In this document: positions 1-8,190 of the stretch, piece by piece | How the letters are laid out: each line of letters begins with the position of its first letter | How positions within the stretch are numbered: position 1 is the first letter of the stretch | Assembly (NCBI GenBank): GCA_017538365.1 | Contig: JAFYIZ010000018.1 | Coordinates: 1 to 39,262 of the forward strand | Source: a bacterium | GTDB taxonomy: Bacteria > UBP6 > UBA1177 | Direction: 5' to 3' | Length of the DNA: 39,262 bases | The notes under the pieces: model-generated | The model's database searches: none | Told to the model about the DNA's origin: nothing | What the model saw: only the letters and a program-made list of their open reading frames with translations | Translations under genes and position numbers: made by a program

Positions 1-17
1 GAAGCATAAGGGACAAA

Positions 18-911
18 ATGGAAAGTGAGATATTAACACCGCAAATAAAAATCGAAGACAAAATCCTGATAATTCGCGGTCAGCAAGTGATGATTGACCG
101 CGATCTTGCAAAATTTTATAGAGTGGAAACAAAAGTTCTGAACCAAGCCGTAAAAAGAAACATCGAAAGATTTCCTGAAGATTTTATGTTTGTGCTTACC
201 CAATCTGAAAAAGAAGAACTGGTCACAAATTGTGACCGGTTCAATATCCTAAAACATTCCACGACTTCACCTTATGCCTTTACCGAACAAGGTGTGGCAA
301 TGCTGGCATCAGTTTTGAAAAGTGAAGTTGCTGTCGAAGCAAATATTCGAATCATGCGTGCATTTGTCGCCGTACGCCGATTTCTGCAAAGTAATTACAA
401 ACTTTTTGCTGAAATCGATTCAATCAAGAAGCATCAGTTGGAACACGATATTCATCTGATCGAATCCGATAAACGCATTGATGAACTTTTCGACAAAATG
501 GACAGATACAAGATCGAATACAGGCAGGGAATCTTTTTCAAAGGGCAGATTTTTGATGCCTACGCAAAATTAGAGTCATTTATCGCGGAAGCCGAGAAAG
601 AGATTGTTTTGATTGACAACTATGTTGATCTGTCTGTTTTGGAAAGGCTCACTAAAAAGCAAAAAGATGTAAAAGTTACGATTTATACCCATCAGAAAAC
701 TGAAATATCGGCTTTGGATATTCAAAAATTTAACCAACAATATCCGTTGGTTATGCTCAAATATACAGAAAATATTCATGACAGATTTTTGATAATAGAC
801 AGTAAGATTCTTTATCATATCGGAGCATCGCTAAAGGATCTCGGCAAAAAATGCTTTGGTTTTGAGATCATGGATTCGTCGTGGATCGCGGAAATTCTAC
901 GGAATTTGTGA
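18..911 (+). CDS. ORF6N-domain protein with C-terminal PLD-like segment
   Basis: The N-terminal ~120 residues match the ORF6N (KilA-N-related) DNA-binding domain: a start like IRGQQVMIDRDLAKFY, then NIERFPEDFMF, and YAFTEQGVAMLASVL followed by an RIMRAFV helix. Proteins of this type occur in phages, mobile islands and bacterial genomes and are thought to bind DNA; their cellular role is unsettled. A short coiled-coil stretch (about 130-165) links to a C-terminal region (about 175-297) that carries HDRFLIID followed by GASLKDLGKK. This resembles one degenerate phospholipase-D HKD half-site, in which Arg replaces Lys. The ATG is preceded by AAGGGA. The gene is AT-rich and has no obvious operon partner. 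The ORF6N call is firm; the PLD-like call is an inference from one motif. Confidence 0.85.
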   Translation: MESEILTPQIKIEDKILIIRGQQVMIDRDLAKFYRVETKVLNQAVKRNIERFPEDFMFVLTQSEKEELVTNCDRFNILKHSTTSPYAFTEQGVAMLASVLKSEVAVEANIRIMRAFVAVRRFLQSNYKLFAEIDSIKKHQLEHDIHLIESDKRIDELFDKMDRYKIEYRQGIFFKGQIFDAYAKLESFIAEAEKEIVLIDNYVDLSVLERLTKKQKDVKVTIYTHQKTEISALDIQKFNQQYPLVMLKYTENIHDRFLIIDSKILYHIGASLKDLGKKCFGFEIMDSSWIAEILRNL

Positions 912-922
912 TTTCGCCTCTT

Positions 923-1033
923 TTAAAAAATACTGCTCCCGTCACGGTGAACGCGCAGATTCAGATTTTTCACCTTTTTGCGGGTAAAATCGTATTTGAG
1001 GATCCTGCCGGATATTTCGAGCTCTCTAATCAT
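923..1033 (-). pseudogene. N-terminal remnant of a YgjP-like (DUF45) metallopeptidase
   Basis: On the minus strand an ATG at 1033 opens a 36-codon frame reading MIRELEISGRILKYDFTRKK, then VKNLNLRVHRDGS, and stopping at a TAA (925-923). The pattern of a hydrophobic strand, then RKKVKNLNLRVHRDGS, is how YgjP/DUF45 (M48-like zinc metallopeptidase) proteins begin. The catalytic HExxH part is absent because the frame stops after GSSIF and runs into the 3' end of the ORF6N gene. I read it as the stump of a gene whose remainder was lost when the ORF6N gene arrived or by deletion. It is too short for certainty. Confidence 0.5.
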
Positions 1034-1054
1034 TTTGAGTTCTAAAAACCTCCT

Positions 1055-2383
1055 CTAATACCCGTATTTTTTCCGTTTTGCTGCCAGAAACGAAAGTGTA
1101 ACTACACCGGCGACAAATTCAGCGGCGACAAGTGAGAACCAGACGCCGTTCACGCCGAAAAGAAGCGGCAGGAGAAGGACTGCGGCGGTTTCAAAGACTA
1201 CTGTGCGCAGAAACGATATCGCAGCCGAGACGAAGCCGTCATTGAGCGCGGTGAAAAATGAGGAACCGTAGATCGGAACTGCGGCAAAGAGGAAACTGAA
1301 GGAAAATATCCTGAAACCCTGCACTGTGAGGGCTGTGAGTCCTGCGTCGTAGCCTACAAATATCATCGCCATCGGTTTGGACAAAAGCTCTCCGGCAAGA
1401 AACATTGAAAGAGCGGAAACGGCTAAAATCTTTGCGCTTTTTCTGAGAACATTTTTCAATTCAGGATAGTTTTTTGCTCCAAGATGGAAGCTCACGATCG
1501 GCGCGGTTCCGACCGCATAACCTATGAATATCGAAAGGAAAAGGAAGTTTACATACATCAGGACGCCGTAAGCCGCGACACCGTTTTCGCCGGCATATTT
1601 CATGAGCTGCATGTTGTAGAGCATGGCTACCAGCGACATTGAAACGCCCGAAACAAATTCCGACGAGCCGTTCGTGCAGGTTTTAAACAGTGCTCTTCCG
1701 TCAAATTCGGTTTTTCCGAGTTTAAGCAGGCTCGTGTTTCTGCGGGCAAAATAAACTATCGGGACCATTCCGCCTACGATCTGGCTTGCGACAGTCGCCA
1801 ACGCCGCGCCGACTATGCCGAAAGGGAATAACGCGACCAGCAGGAAATCAAAGATCATGTTTGTGAAACCGGCGGCGATCGTTACCCAGAAACCGAGTTT
1901 GGGCTTTTCGGCAACTACATAAAAACTGTGAAATTCAAACTGGAGCATGACGACCGGAAGCCCCAGCAGAACGAGCCTTCCGTAAAGCACACAGTCGGCA
2001 AGCATCGCTTCGTCAGCCCCGAGAAGACGCGCCACTGGTTCCATTACGATGCAGCCAATAATCGCTACGACGATACCGGTAAAAGCCGTGATATAGACTA
2101 AAAACGAGAAAACGGAATTTGCCTTTCCGCGCTTTCCTTCGCCTAAAAGTTTGCCGATGAGAGCGCTTCCGCCTGTGCCGAAGATAAAGCCGAAAACCCC
2201 TAAAATCATTAGAAAAGGATAAATCAGATTTATTGCTGCAAAAGGAGTTTTTCCGACAAAATTCGAGATGAAAAATCCGTCCACCATGCCGTAGATGGAA
2301 GTGAAGATTATCATCATTATGGTCGGAAGGGCGAAACGGATCAGCCTGCCGTATGAAAAATGGTCGGAAAGTTTTATCTCCAC
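1055..2383 (-). CDS. MATE family efflux transporter
   Basis: The product is a 442-residue polytopic membrane protein with about 12 hydrophobic segments in two similar halves, the normal size and organisation of MATE (MepA/DinF-type) drug/Na+ or drug/H+ antiporters. The first segment, RLIRFALPTIMMIIFTSIYG followed by MVDGFFISNFVG, is the characteristic N-terminal MATE pattern, and a GTGGSALIGKLLGEGKR loop follows the second helix. It acts in the inner membrane to export cationic or toxic compounds; the substrate cannot be read from sequence. The start is a GTG at 2383 preceded by TTAGAGGTGAC, a good ribosome site. It is divergent from the dehydrogenase at 2506 and stands alone. Confidence 0.9.
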   Translation of the reverse strand: MEIKLSDHFSYGRLIRFALPTIMMIIFTSIYGMVDGFFISNFVGKTPFAAINLIYPFLMILGVFGFIFGTGGSALIGKLLGEGKRGKANSVFSFLVYITAFTGIVVAIIGCIVMEPVARLLGADEAMLADCVLYGRLVLLGLPVVMLQFEFHSFYVVAEKPKLGFWVTIAAGFTNMIFDFLLVALFPFGIVGAALATVASQIVGGMVPIVYFARRNTSLLKLGKTEFDGRALFKTCTNGSSEFVSGVSMSLVAMLYNMQLMKYAGENGVAAYGVLMYVNFLFLSIFIGYAVGTAPIVSFHLGAKNYPELKNVLRKSAKILAVSALSMFLAGELLSKPMAMIFVGYDAGLTALTVQGFRIFSFSFLFAAVPIYGSSFFTALNDGFVSAAISFLRTVVFETAAVLLLPLLFGVNGVWFSLVAAEFVAGVVTLSFLAAKRKKYGY

Positions 2384-2451
2384 GCGTCACCTCTAACAAA
2401 AAGCAGCCCAATATAGCCGAAAACGAAAGATTTGCGATAAAAAGCCGCATA

Positions 2452-2479
2452 TTGACCAAAAAAACCGCGCGGCTATAAT
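2452..2479 (+). promoter_or_regulatory. sigma-70-type promoter of the 2-hydroxyacid dehydrogenase gene
   Basis: TTGACC (2452-2457), a 16-bp spacer and a perfect TATAAT (2474-2479), followed immediately by TCCGCGG. The predicted start lies about 20 bases before the coding region. Confidence 0.7.
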
Positions 2480-2505
2480 TCCGCGGACTTTTTTTGGAGG
2501 AGAAA

Positions 2506-3462
2506 ATGAAAAAAATCGTAATAACCTGCAAACTTCCGGGCAAAAGATATGAAAATCTGCTTGCCGACAAAAATTTCGAGACGATCGTTCTGAATGATGA
2601 GGAGCACAAAAATCTTGCTTTAACTCTTGAAAAAATCTCGCCCGACGGCCTGATTTCGATGCTTTCGGACAAAATAAATGCTGAACTGCTTGCAAAAATG
2701 CCGAATCTGAAAGTCGTTTCGAACTATGCGGTAGGTTTCAACAATATTGATCTCGCTTACTGCCGCGAACACGGTATCACCGTAACGAATACGCCTGGAG
2801 TTCTCACTGATTCAACTGCCGATATCGCTATTTTGCTGCTTCTCATGGCTTCAAGACGCGCGGTCGAAGCTGAAAAATATGCCCGCGAAGGCAAATTCAG
2901 AGGTTGGGCACCCGAACTTTTTAACGGAGTATCGCTTGACGGCAAAAAATTCGGTGTTTTAGGCATGGGTCGTATCGGTTTTGCCACGGCGAAAAGGGCA
3001 AAGGCCTTCGGGCTCGACATAATTTACTGGAGCAGGCGCAGAAACGAAGAGGCAGAGAAAAAACTCGGCGCGAAATACCTCGAACTTGACGAAGTTTTGA
3101 AAGAGTGCGACTTCCTTTCTCTGCATCTGCCCTACGTCCCCGAACTTCACCACATGATCGACGCTGCAAAACTCAAGACCATGAAGAAAAGCGCGATAAT
3201 CATCAACACCGCCCGTGGTCAGCTCATTGACGAAGCGGCTCTTGCTGACGCGCTTGAGAAAAGAGAAATCTATGCCGCAGGATTCGATGTTTACGAATTC
3301 GAGCCGAAGATAAACGAAAAACTTATGACTCTTGAAAATGCCGTTCTTCTGCCTCACATCGGAAGTGCAGCCGAAGAGACCCGTTCCGAAATGGCAAGAA
3401 TGGTAATTGATGACTGCTGCGCCGTTTTAAACGGAAAAAATCCTGAAAATCCGGTGAAATAA
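2506..3462 (+). CDS. D-isomer-specific 2-hydroxyacid dehydrogenase (glyoxylate/hydroxypyruvate reductase-like)
   Basis: The 318-residue protein has the family's two-domain plan. The NAD(P)-binding Rossmann motif VLGMGRIGFATAKRAKAFG lies near residue 150 and is followed by YWSRR, an Arg-rich cofactor loop that often goes with NADPH use. The three catalytic residues sit in their expected contexts: Arg in INTARGQLIDEAAL, Glu in DVYEFEP and His in LLPHIGSA. The N-terminal substrate domain has SNYAVGFNNID and NTPGVLTDSTADIA, as in glyoxylate reductase (GyaR). It should interconvert a 2-oxoacid and a D-2-hydroxyacid in the cytoplasm; the exact substrate is not resolved. I chose the ATG at 2506 because GGAGGAG stands just before it; a TTG at 2494 would place the ribosome site inside the gene. 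It converges on the barrel gene with a 3-bp gap. Confidence 0.93.
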   Translation: MKKIVITCKLPGKRYENLLADKNFETIVLNDEEHKNLALTLEKISPDGLISMLSDKINAELLAKMPNLKVVSNYAVGFNNIDLAYCREHGITVTNTPGVLTDSTADIAILLLLMASRRAVEAEKYAREGKFRGWAPELFNGVSLDGKKFGVLGMGRIGFATAKRAKAFGLDIIYWSRRRNEEAEKKLGAKYLELDEVLKECDFLSLHLPYVPELHHMIDAAKLKTMKKSAIIINTARGQLIDEAALADALEKREIYAAGFDVYEFEPKINEKLMTLENAVLLPHIGSAAEETRSEMARMVIDDCCAVLNGKNPENPVK

Positions 3463-3465
3463 TTC

Positions 3466-5313
3466 TTAGAATCTTCCTTCTACAAGGAACATAAGTCCGT
3501 GAACATCCATAACTTCGATGACGTCGGATTCGCTTTTGTACGTGCCGTCTTCCTGTGCGACCATTCTCTGACGGTTGTGGTCGCGGGTGAAGGAGTATTC
3601 AAGCATCGCGGTGAATGAATCGCTGAACTGATATTTGATGTCGGCTTTGACAAAGAAAATGTCAAGCGCGTTTCTGCCGGTCGGGAGCATTTCTCTCGTT
3701 CTGTCGAAAGCCGTGCTGACTGCGTCTGTCGAAAGTCTTTCGCGGATGACCATCGTGTTTTTGCGGCCGTTTTCGTCTTTGACGGTGTAGGTTGCCGGAA
3801 TTTTGTAGCCGAAACTTGCGCCGAACCAGAAGTTCCATACAAAGTAGTCAGCCGAAACGGTGAACATGTGTTCCGGAGTCTGTTTTGCTTCGCTCGGGAT
3901 TGTTGTCCACGGGTTTACGCCGGGAGCGTCGAAAGTCATGAAGGAAAGGTCTCGGTAGCTGTAGAGGAACATGGTTCTGAGTCCTTTAAAGCGGAAGCCG
4001 AGGTCAACTGCCGCGCCGTGAGCGAAGTAATCGTCGGTTATGGGCTGAGCCTTGTTTTTTGCCGATGCCAGATAGTCCGCATTCTGAAGACGTTCGTTCT
4101 GGAAAAGGTATTCGCCGCGGATTCTCCACGAAATGTCTGTCGTGTAGTCCGGACGTATCCAGGTTCCGTCGGAATATGAGTTGATTCCGAGCGGATCGCC
4201 GAATTTCGAGCCGTTGTTATATTCGAGATATGCGTCAATGCCGTAAGATTTGATGGTGTCATCTCCCGGTTTTTTAAGCAGAGAATCGGAAATGTTTACG
4301 TTGTCGCCTTTGTCGATGAAGGCACCCTGCAGGCTTGCCTTGAGACCGAGCGGCTTGTTGTTGTAAGTGAGACCGCCGAAAAATCCGTAAACAGTCTCTT
4401 TCGGAACGATTTCGGTCGAAAGTTTGTCGGTTTTAGACTGTGCGTGAGCTTTGAAACCGAAGTATATCGAAAAATCGGAATAGCCGTAAAGAACCTGAAA
4501 TCCCGGAACAGGCGAAGAATCGCTCTGCGGCCATACCGAAGCGTTTCCTCCCCAGCGCAGACCGCGCAGAGTACCGATCGCGATATTGTCCGCATTGTAC
4601 GGATAAAGGGTGATGTTGAATCTGTGGCTTGTCGGGTGACGGAAGTCGATTTCAAGGAAAGAACGGTCTTCTTTGAGTGACGTGATCAGCTTGTCGGACA
4701 TTGCGTCAACAGCGTTGTACATTGCGAAAGAAAGCGACATTCTCGCCGTGAGGTAGGGGAGAAATCCTTTCTCTTCATGGAAAAGCGAAAGTTTGGTCGA
4801 GCTTTTCACGTTGTTGGAATATCCGTAAACTCTGTCTGCAAAATCTTCGTATTCGTATCTTGAACCAATATCCCATTTCGGAGAATACTGCGAATTGTCG
4901 CGGAGGTTGTCGTCGCCCATGATGAACGCGATGCTGCTTTTGGTGTAGCTCGTCTGAATGAGGCCGTTCGTGTCTTCCGTGCCGTGGATTTCTTTCTTTT
5001 CCTCAGCCTTTTCTTCCGTTTTTTCAGCTTCTTCAGGTTTTGCTTCAGCCTGCGCCGTCACGGTTTCTTCGCTTTTTGTTTCGGCTTCCTTTTTTTCAGC
5101 CTCTTTTTTTGCCATTTCTTCAGCAACAGCTTCCCTGACGAGTTTTGCGAGCTCTTCCTTCGAGACCGTTATTTTGTCGTTGTCAGCTTTTGCCGGAGCG
5201 GCTTCGGCAGCTTCTTCAACAGGAGCTTCGGTTTCGTTTTCTTCAGGCTCAGCCTCCTGAGCGAAAAGCGAAAAAACAAAGAGGAGAGAAATCAAAAAAA
5301 TAACTTTTTTCAT
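3466..5313 (-). CDS. large outer-membrane beta-barrel protein with charged N-terminal coiled coil
   Basis: This 615-residue exported protein begins with a Sec signal (MKKVIFLISLLFVFSLFA, cleavage near AQ). A highly charged Glu/Ala/Lys region (about 20-110) follows, containing ISKEELAKLVREAVAEEMAK-type heptads that look coiled-coil and may trimerise or bind peptidoglycan, as in some porins. From about 120 on, alternating aromatic/polar strands and Asp/Asn-rich turns suggest 14-16 beta strands, and the chain ends in FLVEGRF with a terminal Phe, the usual BAM insertion signal. I do not recognise a specific family; a porin or substrate channel is likely. It lies 15 bp behind the lipoprotein gene at 5329-6495, so the two are probably co-transcribed, as in lipoprotein/channel pairs. 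Start ATG at 5313 follows CGGAGAA. Confidence 0.75.
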   Translation of the reverse strand: MKKVIFLISLLFVFSLFAQEAEPEENETEAPVEEAAEAAPAKADNDKITVSKEELAKLVREAVAEEMAKKEAEKKEAETKSEETVTAQAEAKPEEAEKTEEKAEEKKEIHGTEDTNGLIQTSYTKSSIAFIMGDDNLRDNSQYSPKWDIGSRYEYEDFADRVYGYSNNVKSSTKLSLFHEEKGFLPYLTARMSLSFAMYNAVDAMSDKLITSLKEDRSFLEIDFRHPTSHRFNITLYPYNADNIAIGTLRGLRWGGNASVWPQSDSSPVPGFQVLYGYSDFSIYFGFKAHAQSKTDKLSTEIVPKETVYGFFGGLTYNNKPLGLKASLQGAFIDKGDNVNISDSLLKKPGDDTIKSYGIDAYLEYNNGSKFGDPLGINSYSDGTWIRPDYTTDISWRIRGEYLFQNERLQNADYLASAKNKAQPITDDYFAHGAAVDLGFRFKGLRTMFLYSYRDLSFMTFDAPGVNPWTTIPSEAKQTPEHMFTVSADYFVWNFWFGASFGYKIPATYTVKDENGRKNTMVIRERLSTDAVSTAFDRTREMLPTGRNALDIFFVKADIKYQFSDSFTAMLEYSFTRDHNRQRMVAQEDGTYKSESDVIEVMDVHGLMFLVEGRF

Positions 5314-5328
5314 AACAATTCTCCGAAA

Positions 5329-6495
5329 TTATTCACAATCCAAACATTCAATATCGTTCATGTCGCGCGGAACCAGAATCCACATCGACGGTCTCGCACT
5401 CGTGTGCTGCTTCAAAATTCCTGTGAAATTGTAGTGATGCGATGTCTTTCCATCGGCCGGTTTTTCTGCGACTGCGTTGAAAAGCGGCGCGGTATAGAGC
5501 GTTTGTGCCATTATCGGCTTTCCGTCCGAAGTTTCGAGCGGGAACTGAGAGTATTCGATATACGACGAATCTTCCTCGTTGAACCATGCAACCGTAACGT
5601 TTTCGACCGTAATGAGTGAAGCCTCGTGTTTTTCCATTTCTTCGTTGTCTGTAAGAATATCGTTTATATTTTTTGGTTCCGGAATGAGCGATTTATCGAT
5701 TTTCAGCTCTTTTTTGCCGTTTTTGTTGACATAGACAGGTTTGAAGGTCGGAAAACTCATTTCAGTGAATCCGAAAAACTCGAAAACCGAGCCGTTCGCG
5801 CTTTCGATCAGAGTGCCGACCGGCAGGAACATGCTCTCTTCCCTGTTGTCGTCAACGTAAGGAGTCGAATAGGTGTACATGTAAACCGAAGAATAATCTT
5901 CCGCGCCTACTTCATGCAGATAGAAACCGCCTTCTATAACGGCGATAACGACCATTTCACGGTCTTTCAGCGTCAGGTTGCGGTTGTTGAAAGCAGAGGA
6001 ATGCCCTTTATCGCCCTTTGTCGTGCCCTGAATTGCGGAAATCGTTGCAACTTCGGTGTAAAAAACGGGTGAAACGCCCATTTTTCCTGTCGGAGAGTAA
6101 GTTTCTTCGCCTTCGTGTTTTTTGACTTCCTGTACGACAACTCTGTCGTTGTCGAGGCAGTATCTCATTTTCACTTCGACATTTCCGGCATATCCGTTTT
6201 CCATCGTTATTCTCGAAACAGCCGCGTTTTCACCGTAAAGCATGCCGATTTCGACTTCTCCGTTGAATTTGGTGTAGGGTTTTTTGTTGTAACCGAGCGC
6301 GGTGATGTTTATCGTCGTGACGATGCCGCCTTCAGGATTTTCGATTCTGTTTTCGGGGCTTCCCAAATCGAAGTCTTCGGCAAATTCTACGGCAAAGCCG
6401 GCAAGCCCTCTGTTTTTCGGCTCGACACCTGTTGTTTCGCCGCACGAAACAATCAGAAAAATGAGAAATATGAGAGAAAAAATCATCTTTTTCAT
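5329..6495 (-). CDS. lipoprotein with probable C-terminal OB-fold-like domain
   Basis: The product has 388 residues and a lipoprotein signal ending in LIFLIVSC, so it should be diacyl-glyceryl modified at that Cys and anchored in the envelope. The middle contains beta-rich segments (ITALGYNKKPYTKFNGEVEI, then YCLDNDRVVVQEVKKH) that look like Ig or OB sandwiches. The C-terminus, FTGILKQHTSARPSMWILVP then RDMNDIECL, resembles the closing strands of OB-fold domains found in secreted nuclease-associated lipoproteins (YhcR/DUF5689 type). This is an inference from pattern only. I chose the ATG at 6495 because AGAGG lies 8 bases upstream; a GTG at 6504 overlaps that site. It is the first gene of a two-gene unit with the barrel at 3466-5313. 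Confidence 0.65.
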   Translation of the reverse strand: MKKMIFSLIFLIFLIVSCGETTGVEPKNRGLAGFAVEFAEDFDLGSPENRIENPEGGIVTTINITALGYNKKPYTKFNGEVEIGMLYGENAAVSRITMENGYAGNVEVKMRYCLDNDRVVVQEVKKHEGEETYSPTGKMGVSPVFYTEVATISAIQGTTKGDKGHSSAFNNRNLTLKDREMVVIAVIEGGFYLHEVGAEDYSSVYMYTYSTPYVDDNREESMFLPVGTLIESANGSVFEFFGFTEMSFPTFKPVYVNKNGKKELKIDKSLIPEPKNINDILTDNEEMEKHEASLITVENVTVAWFNEEDSSYIEYSQFPLETSDGKPIMAQTLYTAPLFNAVAEKPADGKTSHHYNFTGILKQHTSARPSMWILVPRDMNDIECLDCE

Positions 6496-6531
6496 AACGA
6501 ACACCTCTAATCACCAAACACAAAGCGGGTT

Positions 6532-6559
6532 ATTTTATTGTTTATCAAGAAAAATTCAA
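6532..6559 (-). promoter_or_regulatory. promoter of the lipoprotein/outer-membrane pair
   Basis: On the minus strand TTGAAT (6559-6554), a 16-bp spacer and TAAAAT (6537-6532), followed by AACCCGC. Position and spacing fit a sigma-70-type promoter for the gene starting at 6495. Confidence 0.5.
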
Positions 6560-6602
6560 TTTAAGAATAAGGATTTTTTAAAATTTTTTCTGGAACTCGG
6601 GT

Positions 6603-7043
6603 TTACAGCATTTTCAGTTTGACTTTGTCGCCGGGAAGCACCGATTTTCCGGATTCCCAGTTCACTTCGAGGACGTATCTCACCGGTTTTACGCTGGGAA
6701 TAGTAGTTTTGCTGAGCGGAACGCCGCGGCGCACCGAAACGACGTTGAAATCTCGGTCGATGAATATTACGGCAAGTTCTATGGTTGTATTTTTCATCCA
6801 GAAAAAACGCTGCCGGTCATTATCAAAAATAAAGAAAAGTCCTTGATTTTTCTCCATTTTTCTGCAGTACATAAGCCCTTTTTCGTGCAATGCGTCAGTT
6901 TCGGCGATACCGACTGAAAAGAATTTTTTTTCGCCTGTAGCCGAAGTCACTTCAACTGTCGCATCTTTGGGGTAACCGCAGATATTTTCAGCCGAAATGA
7001 GAAAAAAGCTTAATTGAATCAGCGTCAACAACGCGGTTTTCAT
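6603..7043 (-). CDS. DUF192 family exported protein
   Basis: The family signature is plain: GLMYCRKMEKNQGLFFIFDN, then RFFWMKNTTIELAVIFID, then VSVRRGVPL and YVLEVNWESGKSVLPGDKV. DUF192 proteins are small (about 130-160 residues), usually exported, with no settled biochemical role. The 146-residue chain starts with a signal peptide (MKTALLTLIQLSFFLISAE). The ATG at 7043 has no good ribosome site, and its first ~56 bases are the same DNA as the 3' end of a thiL copy read in another frame: the old thiL stop lies inside the signal-peptide region. This indicates that the gene originally overlapped thiL and was translated by coupling to it. A TTG at 7055 is a weaker alternative start. Confidence 0.85.
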   Translation of the reverse strand: MKTALLTLIQLSFFLISAENICGYPKDATVEVTSATGEKKFFSVGIAETDALHEKGLMYCRKMEKNQGLFFIFDNDRQRFFWMKNTTIELAVIFIDRDFNVVSVRRGVPLSKTTIPSVKPVRYVLEVNWESGKSVLPGDKVKLKML

Positions 7044-7079
7044 AAATAATTTCAAGTTTTTGCCCCGGTTTGTCAGTAA
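6985..7079 (-). repeat. 95-bp direct repeat, copy A (displaced thiL 3' end)
   Basis: This stretch aligns without gaps to 8096-8190 with 8 mismatches in 95 positions. In the thiL frame it still reads TDKPGQKLEIIYENRVVDAD then SIKLFSHFG and a stop, that is, the C-terminus of ThiL without the rest of the gene. It also contains the start of the DUF192 gene. Confidence 0.85.
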
Positions 7080-7093
7080 AATTCCTATTGTAA

Positions 7094-8014
7094 TTAAAAT
7101 CCTGCTATCGTTTCGATGTCCTCGGGACAGTCAATTTCTCTGAAGCTTTCAGAATCATAACAGAAGATCGATTGATAGACCTGCATATTGATCTCATCAG
7201 TATCTGCGGTCAGATGCAGATCAAATGCTATTTTGAAGTTTTCTCCCACGTCAAATGTCGAATTTTCATCATAGGAAAGCTGCATTCTTCCTTCTGAATA
7301 ACCTGTAAAATCTGGATTCGTTTCAGATGGTACACCTACGGCAATGAATTTGTCATAAACGAAGCCTTCTTCGCTAAAGTTTTTAGTTTTGTAGATAATC
7401 GCCTTGGGGGCAAAGTCTATTTCATCCTCATACCCCAGATCTTCGGCAAAATCACGAATTGTTCTAAGATTTTTTTGTGATAAATAGAAAGTCATTGACA
7501 AAAATACATCGTTTTCTTCATCAATAAGTTTGCTGCTTCCGATCATTATATTACCATTGTATACAGATGCCACAATTTCTTCAAAATCACGATATGTTTC
7601 GTCATAGATGACAATTTCCAACTCTACTGTGTTGTCTGGGTTTAAGTCTTCGGCTTCTTCGTCCTGAAGAACAGTCTCACCTTTAAAGAGAACATAGTTG
7701 TCATAATTCGATTGCTTGTAGCCTTCTTTAAAATCTTCCGGTTCGGAGTCGCCACCGTCATCGTTGTCACCGTCGGGTGCAGTATCCGTTTCATCTGAAG
7801 TTTTGTCTTCATCTTTGTTGTCGTTTACGGCATTATCTTTGATGCAGGTGTTATACTCATTATCACAGACAAGCCCGCTGTCGCAGGTTCCGTCAGGATA
7901 ACACTCGTTGTAAAGTGAGCCCGTTTCCGACGAGTCGTTTGTTTCTCCGTTATCGGAAGAACTGCATCCGACTGCCAAAAGAAGAATAATCAAAAAAAAC
8001 AAACCTTTTTTCAT
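7094..8014 (-). CDS. acidic Cys-rich lipoprotein, probable insertion between thiL and DUF192
   Basis: The 306-residue product has a clear lipobox (LLLAVGC). A small Cys module (CYPDGTCDSGLVCDNEYNTC) follows, like the short disulfide repeats common in lipoproteins of myxobacteria-like lineages. Next comes an Asp/Glu/Asn-rich linker (about 60-100) and a folded beta-rich domain of about 200 residues that I do not recognise. The ATG at 8014 follows a strong GGAGG. The gene is more AT-rich than thiL and is bracketed by the 95-bp duplication, so it appears to have been inserted into an older thiL-DUF192 operon. Its function is unknown; it is likely a surface or periplasmic lipoprotein. Confidence 0.8.
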   Translation of the reverse strand: MKKGLFFLIILLLAVGCSSSDNGETNDSSETGSLYNECYPDGTCDSGLVCDNEYNTCIKDNAVNDNKDEDKTSDETDTAPDGDNDDGGDSEPEDFKEGYKQSNYDNYVLFKGETVLQDEEAEDLNPDNTVELEIVIYDETYRDFEEIVASVYNGNIMIGSSKLIDEENDVFLSMTFYLSQKNLRTIRDFAEDLGYEDEIDFAPKAIIYKTKNFSEEGFVYDKFIAVGVPSETNPDFTGYSEGRMQLSYDENSTFDVGENFKIAFDLHLTADTDEINMQVYQSIFCYDSESFREIDCPEDIETIAGF

Positions 8015-8095
8015 AACTCAACCTCCTTAAAAATCGTAAAACGCAAACATTTATTTTTTTTTCAAAAAATCAACTCACCGTTTCTGTCCTGTTTG

Positions 8096-8190
8096 TTTTC
8101 AGCCGAAATGAGAAAAAAGCTTGATGGAATCAGCATTAACAACGCTGTTTTTATAAATAATTTCAAGCTTTTGTCCCGGTTTGTCAGTAA
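8096..8190 (-). repeat. 95-bp direct repeat, copy B (3' end of intact thiL)
   Basis: This is the partner of 6985-7079. Here the sequence is the functional end of thiL. The position corresponding to the DUF192 ATG reads ATA, so the DUF192 start has decayed in this copy. Confidence 0.85.

Noticed and set aside
2013-2695. Minus-strand open frames overlapping the MATE start and the dehydrogenase gene
   Set aside because: They overlap recognised genes on both strands, read as Arg/Phe-rich noise and lack start signals.
4958-5619. Plus-strand open frames opposite the coiled-coil barrel and lipoprotein genes
   Set aside because: Ser/Phe-rich antisense of the Glu/Lys-rich coding region; no ribosome site.
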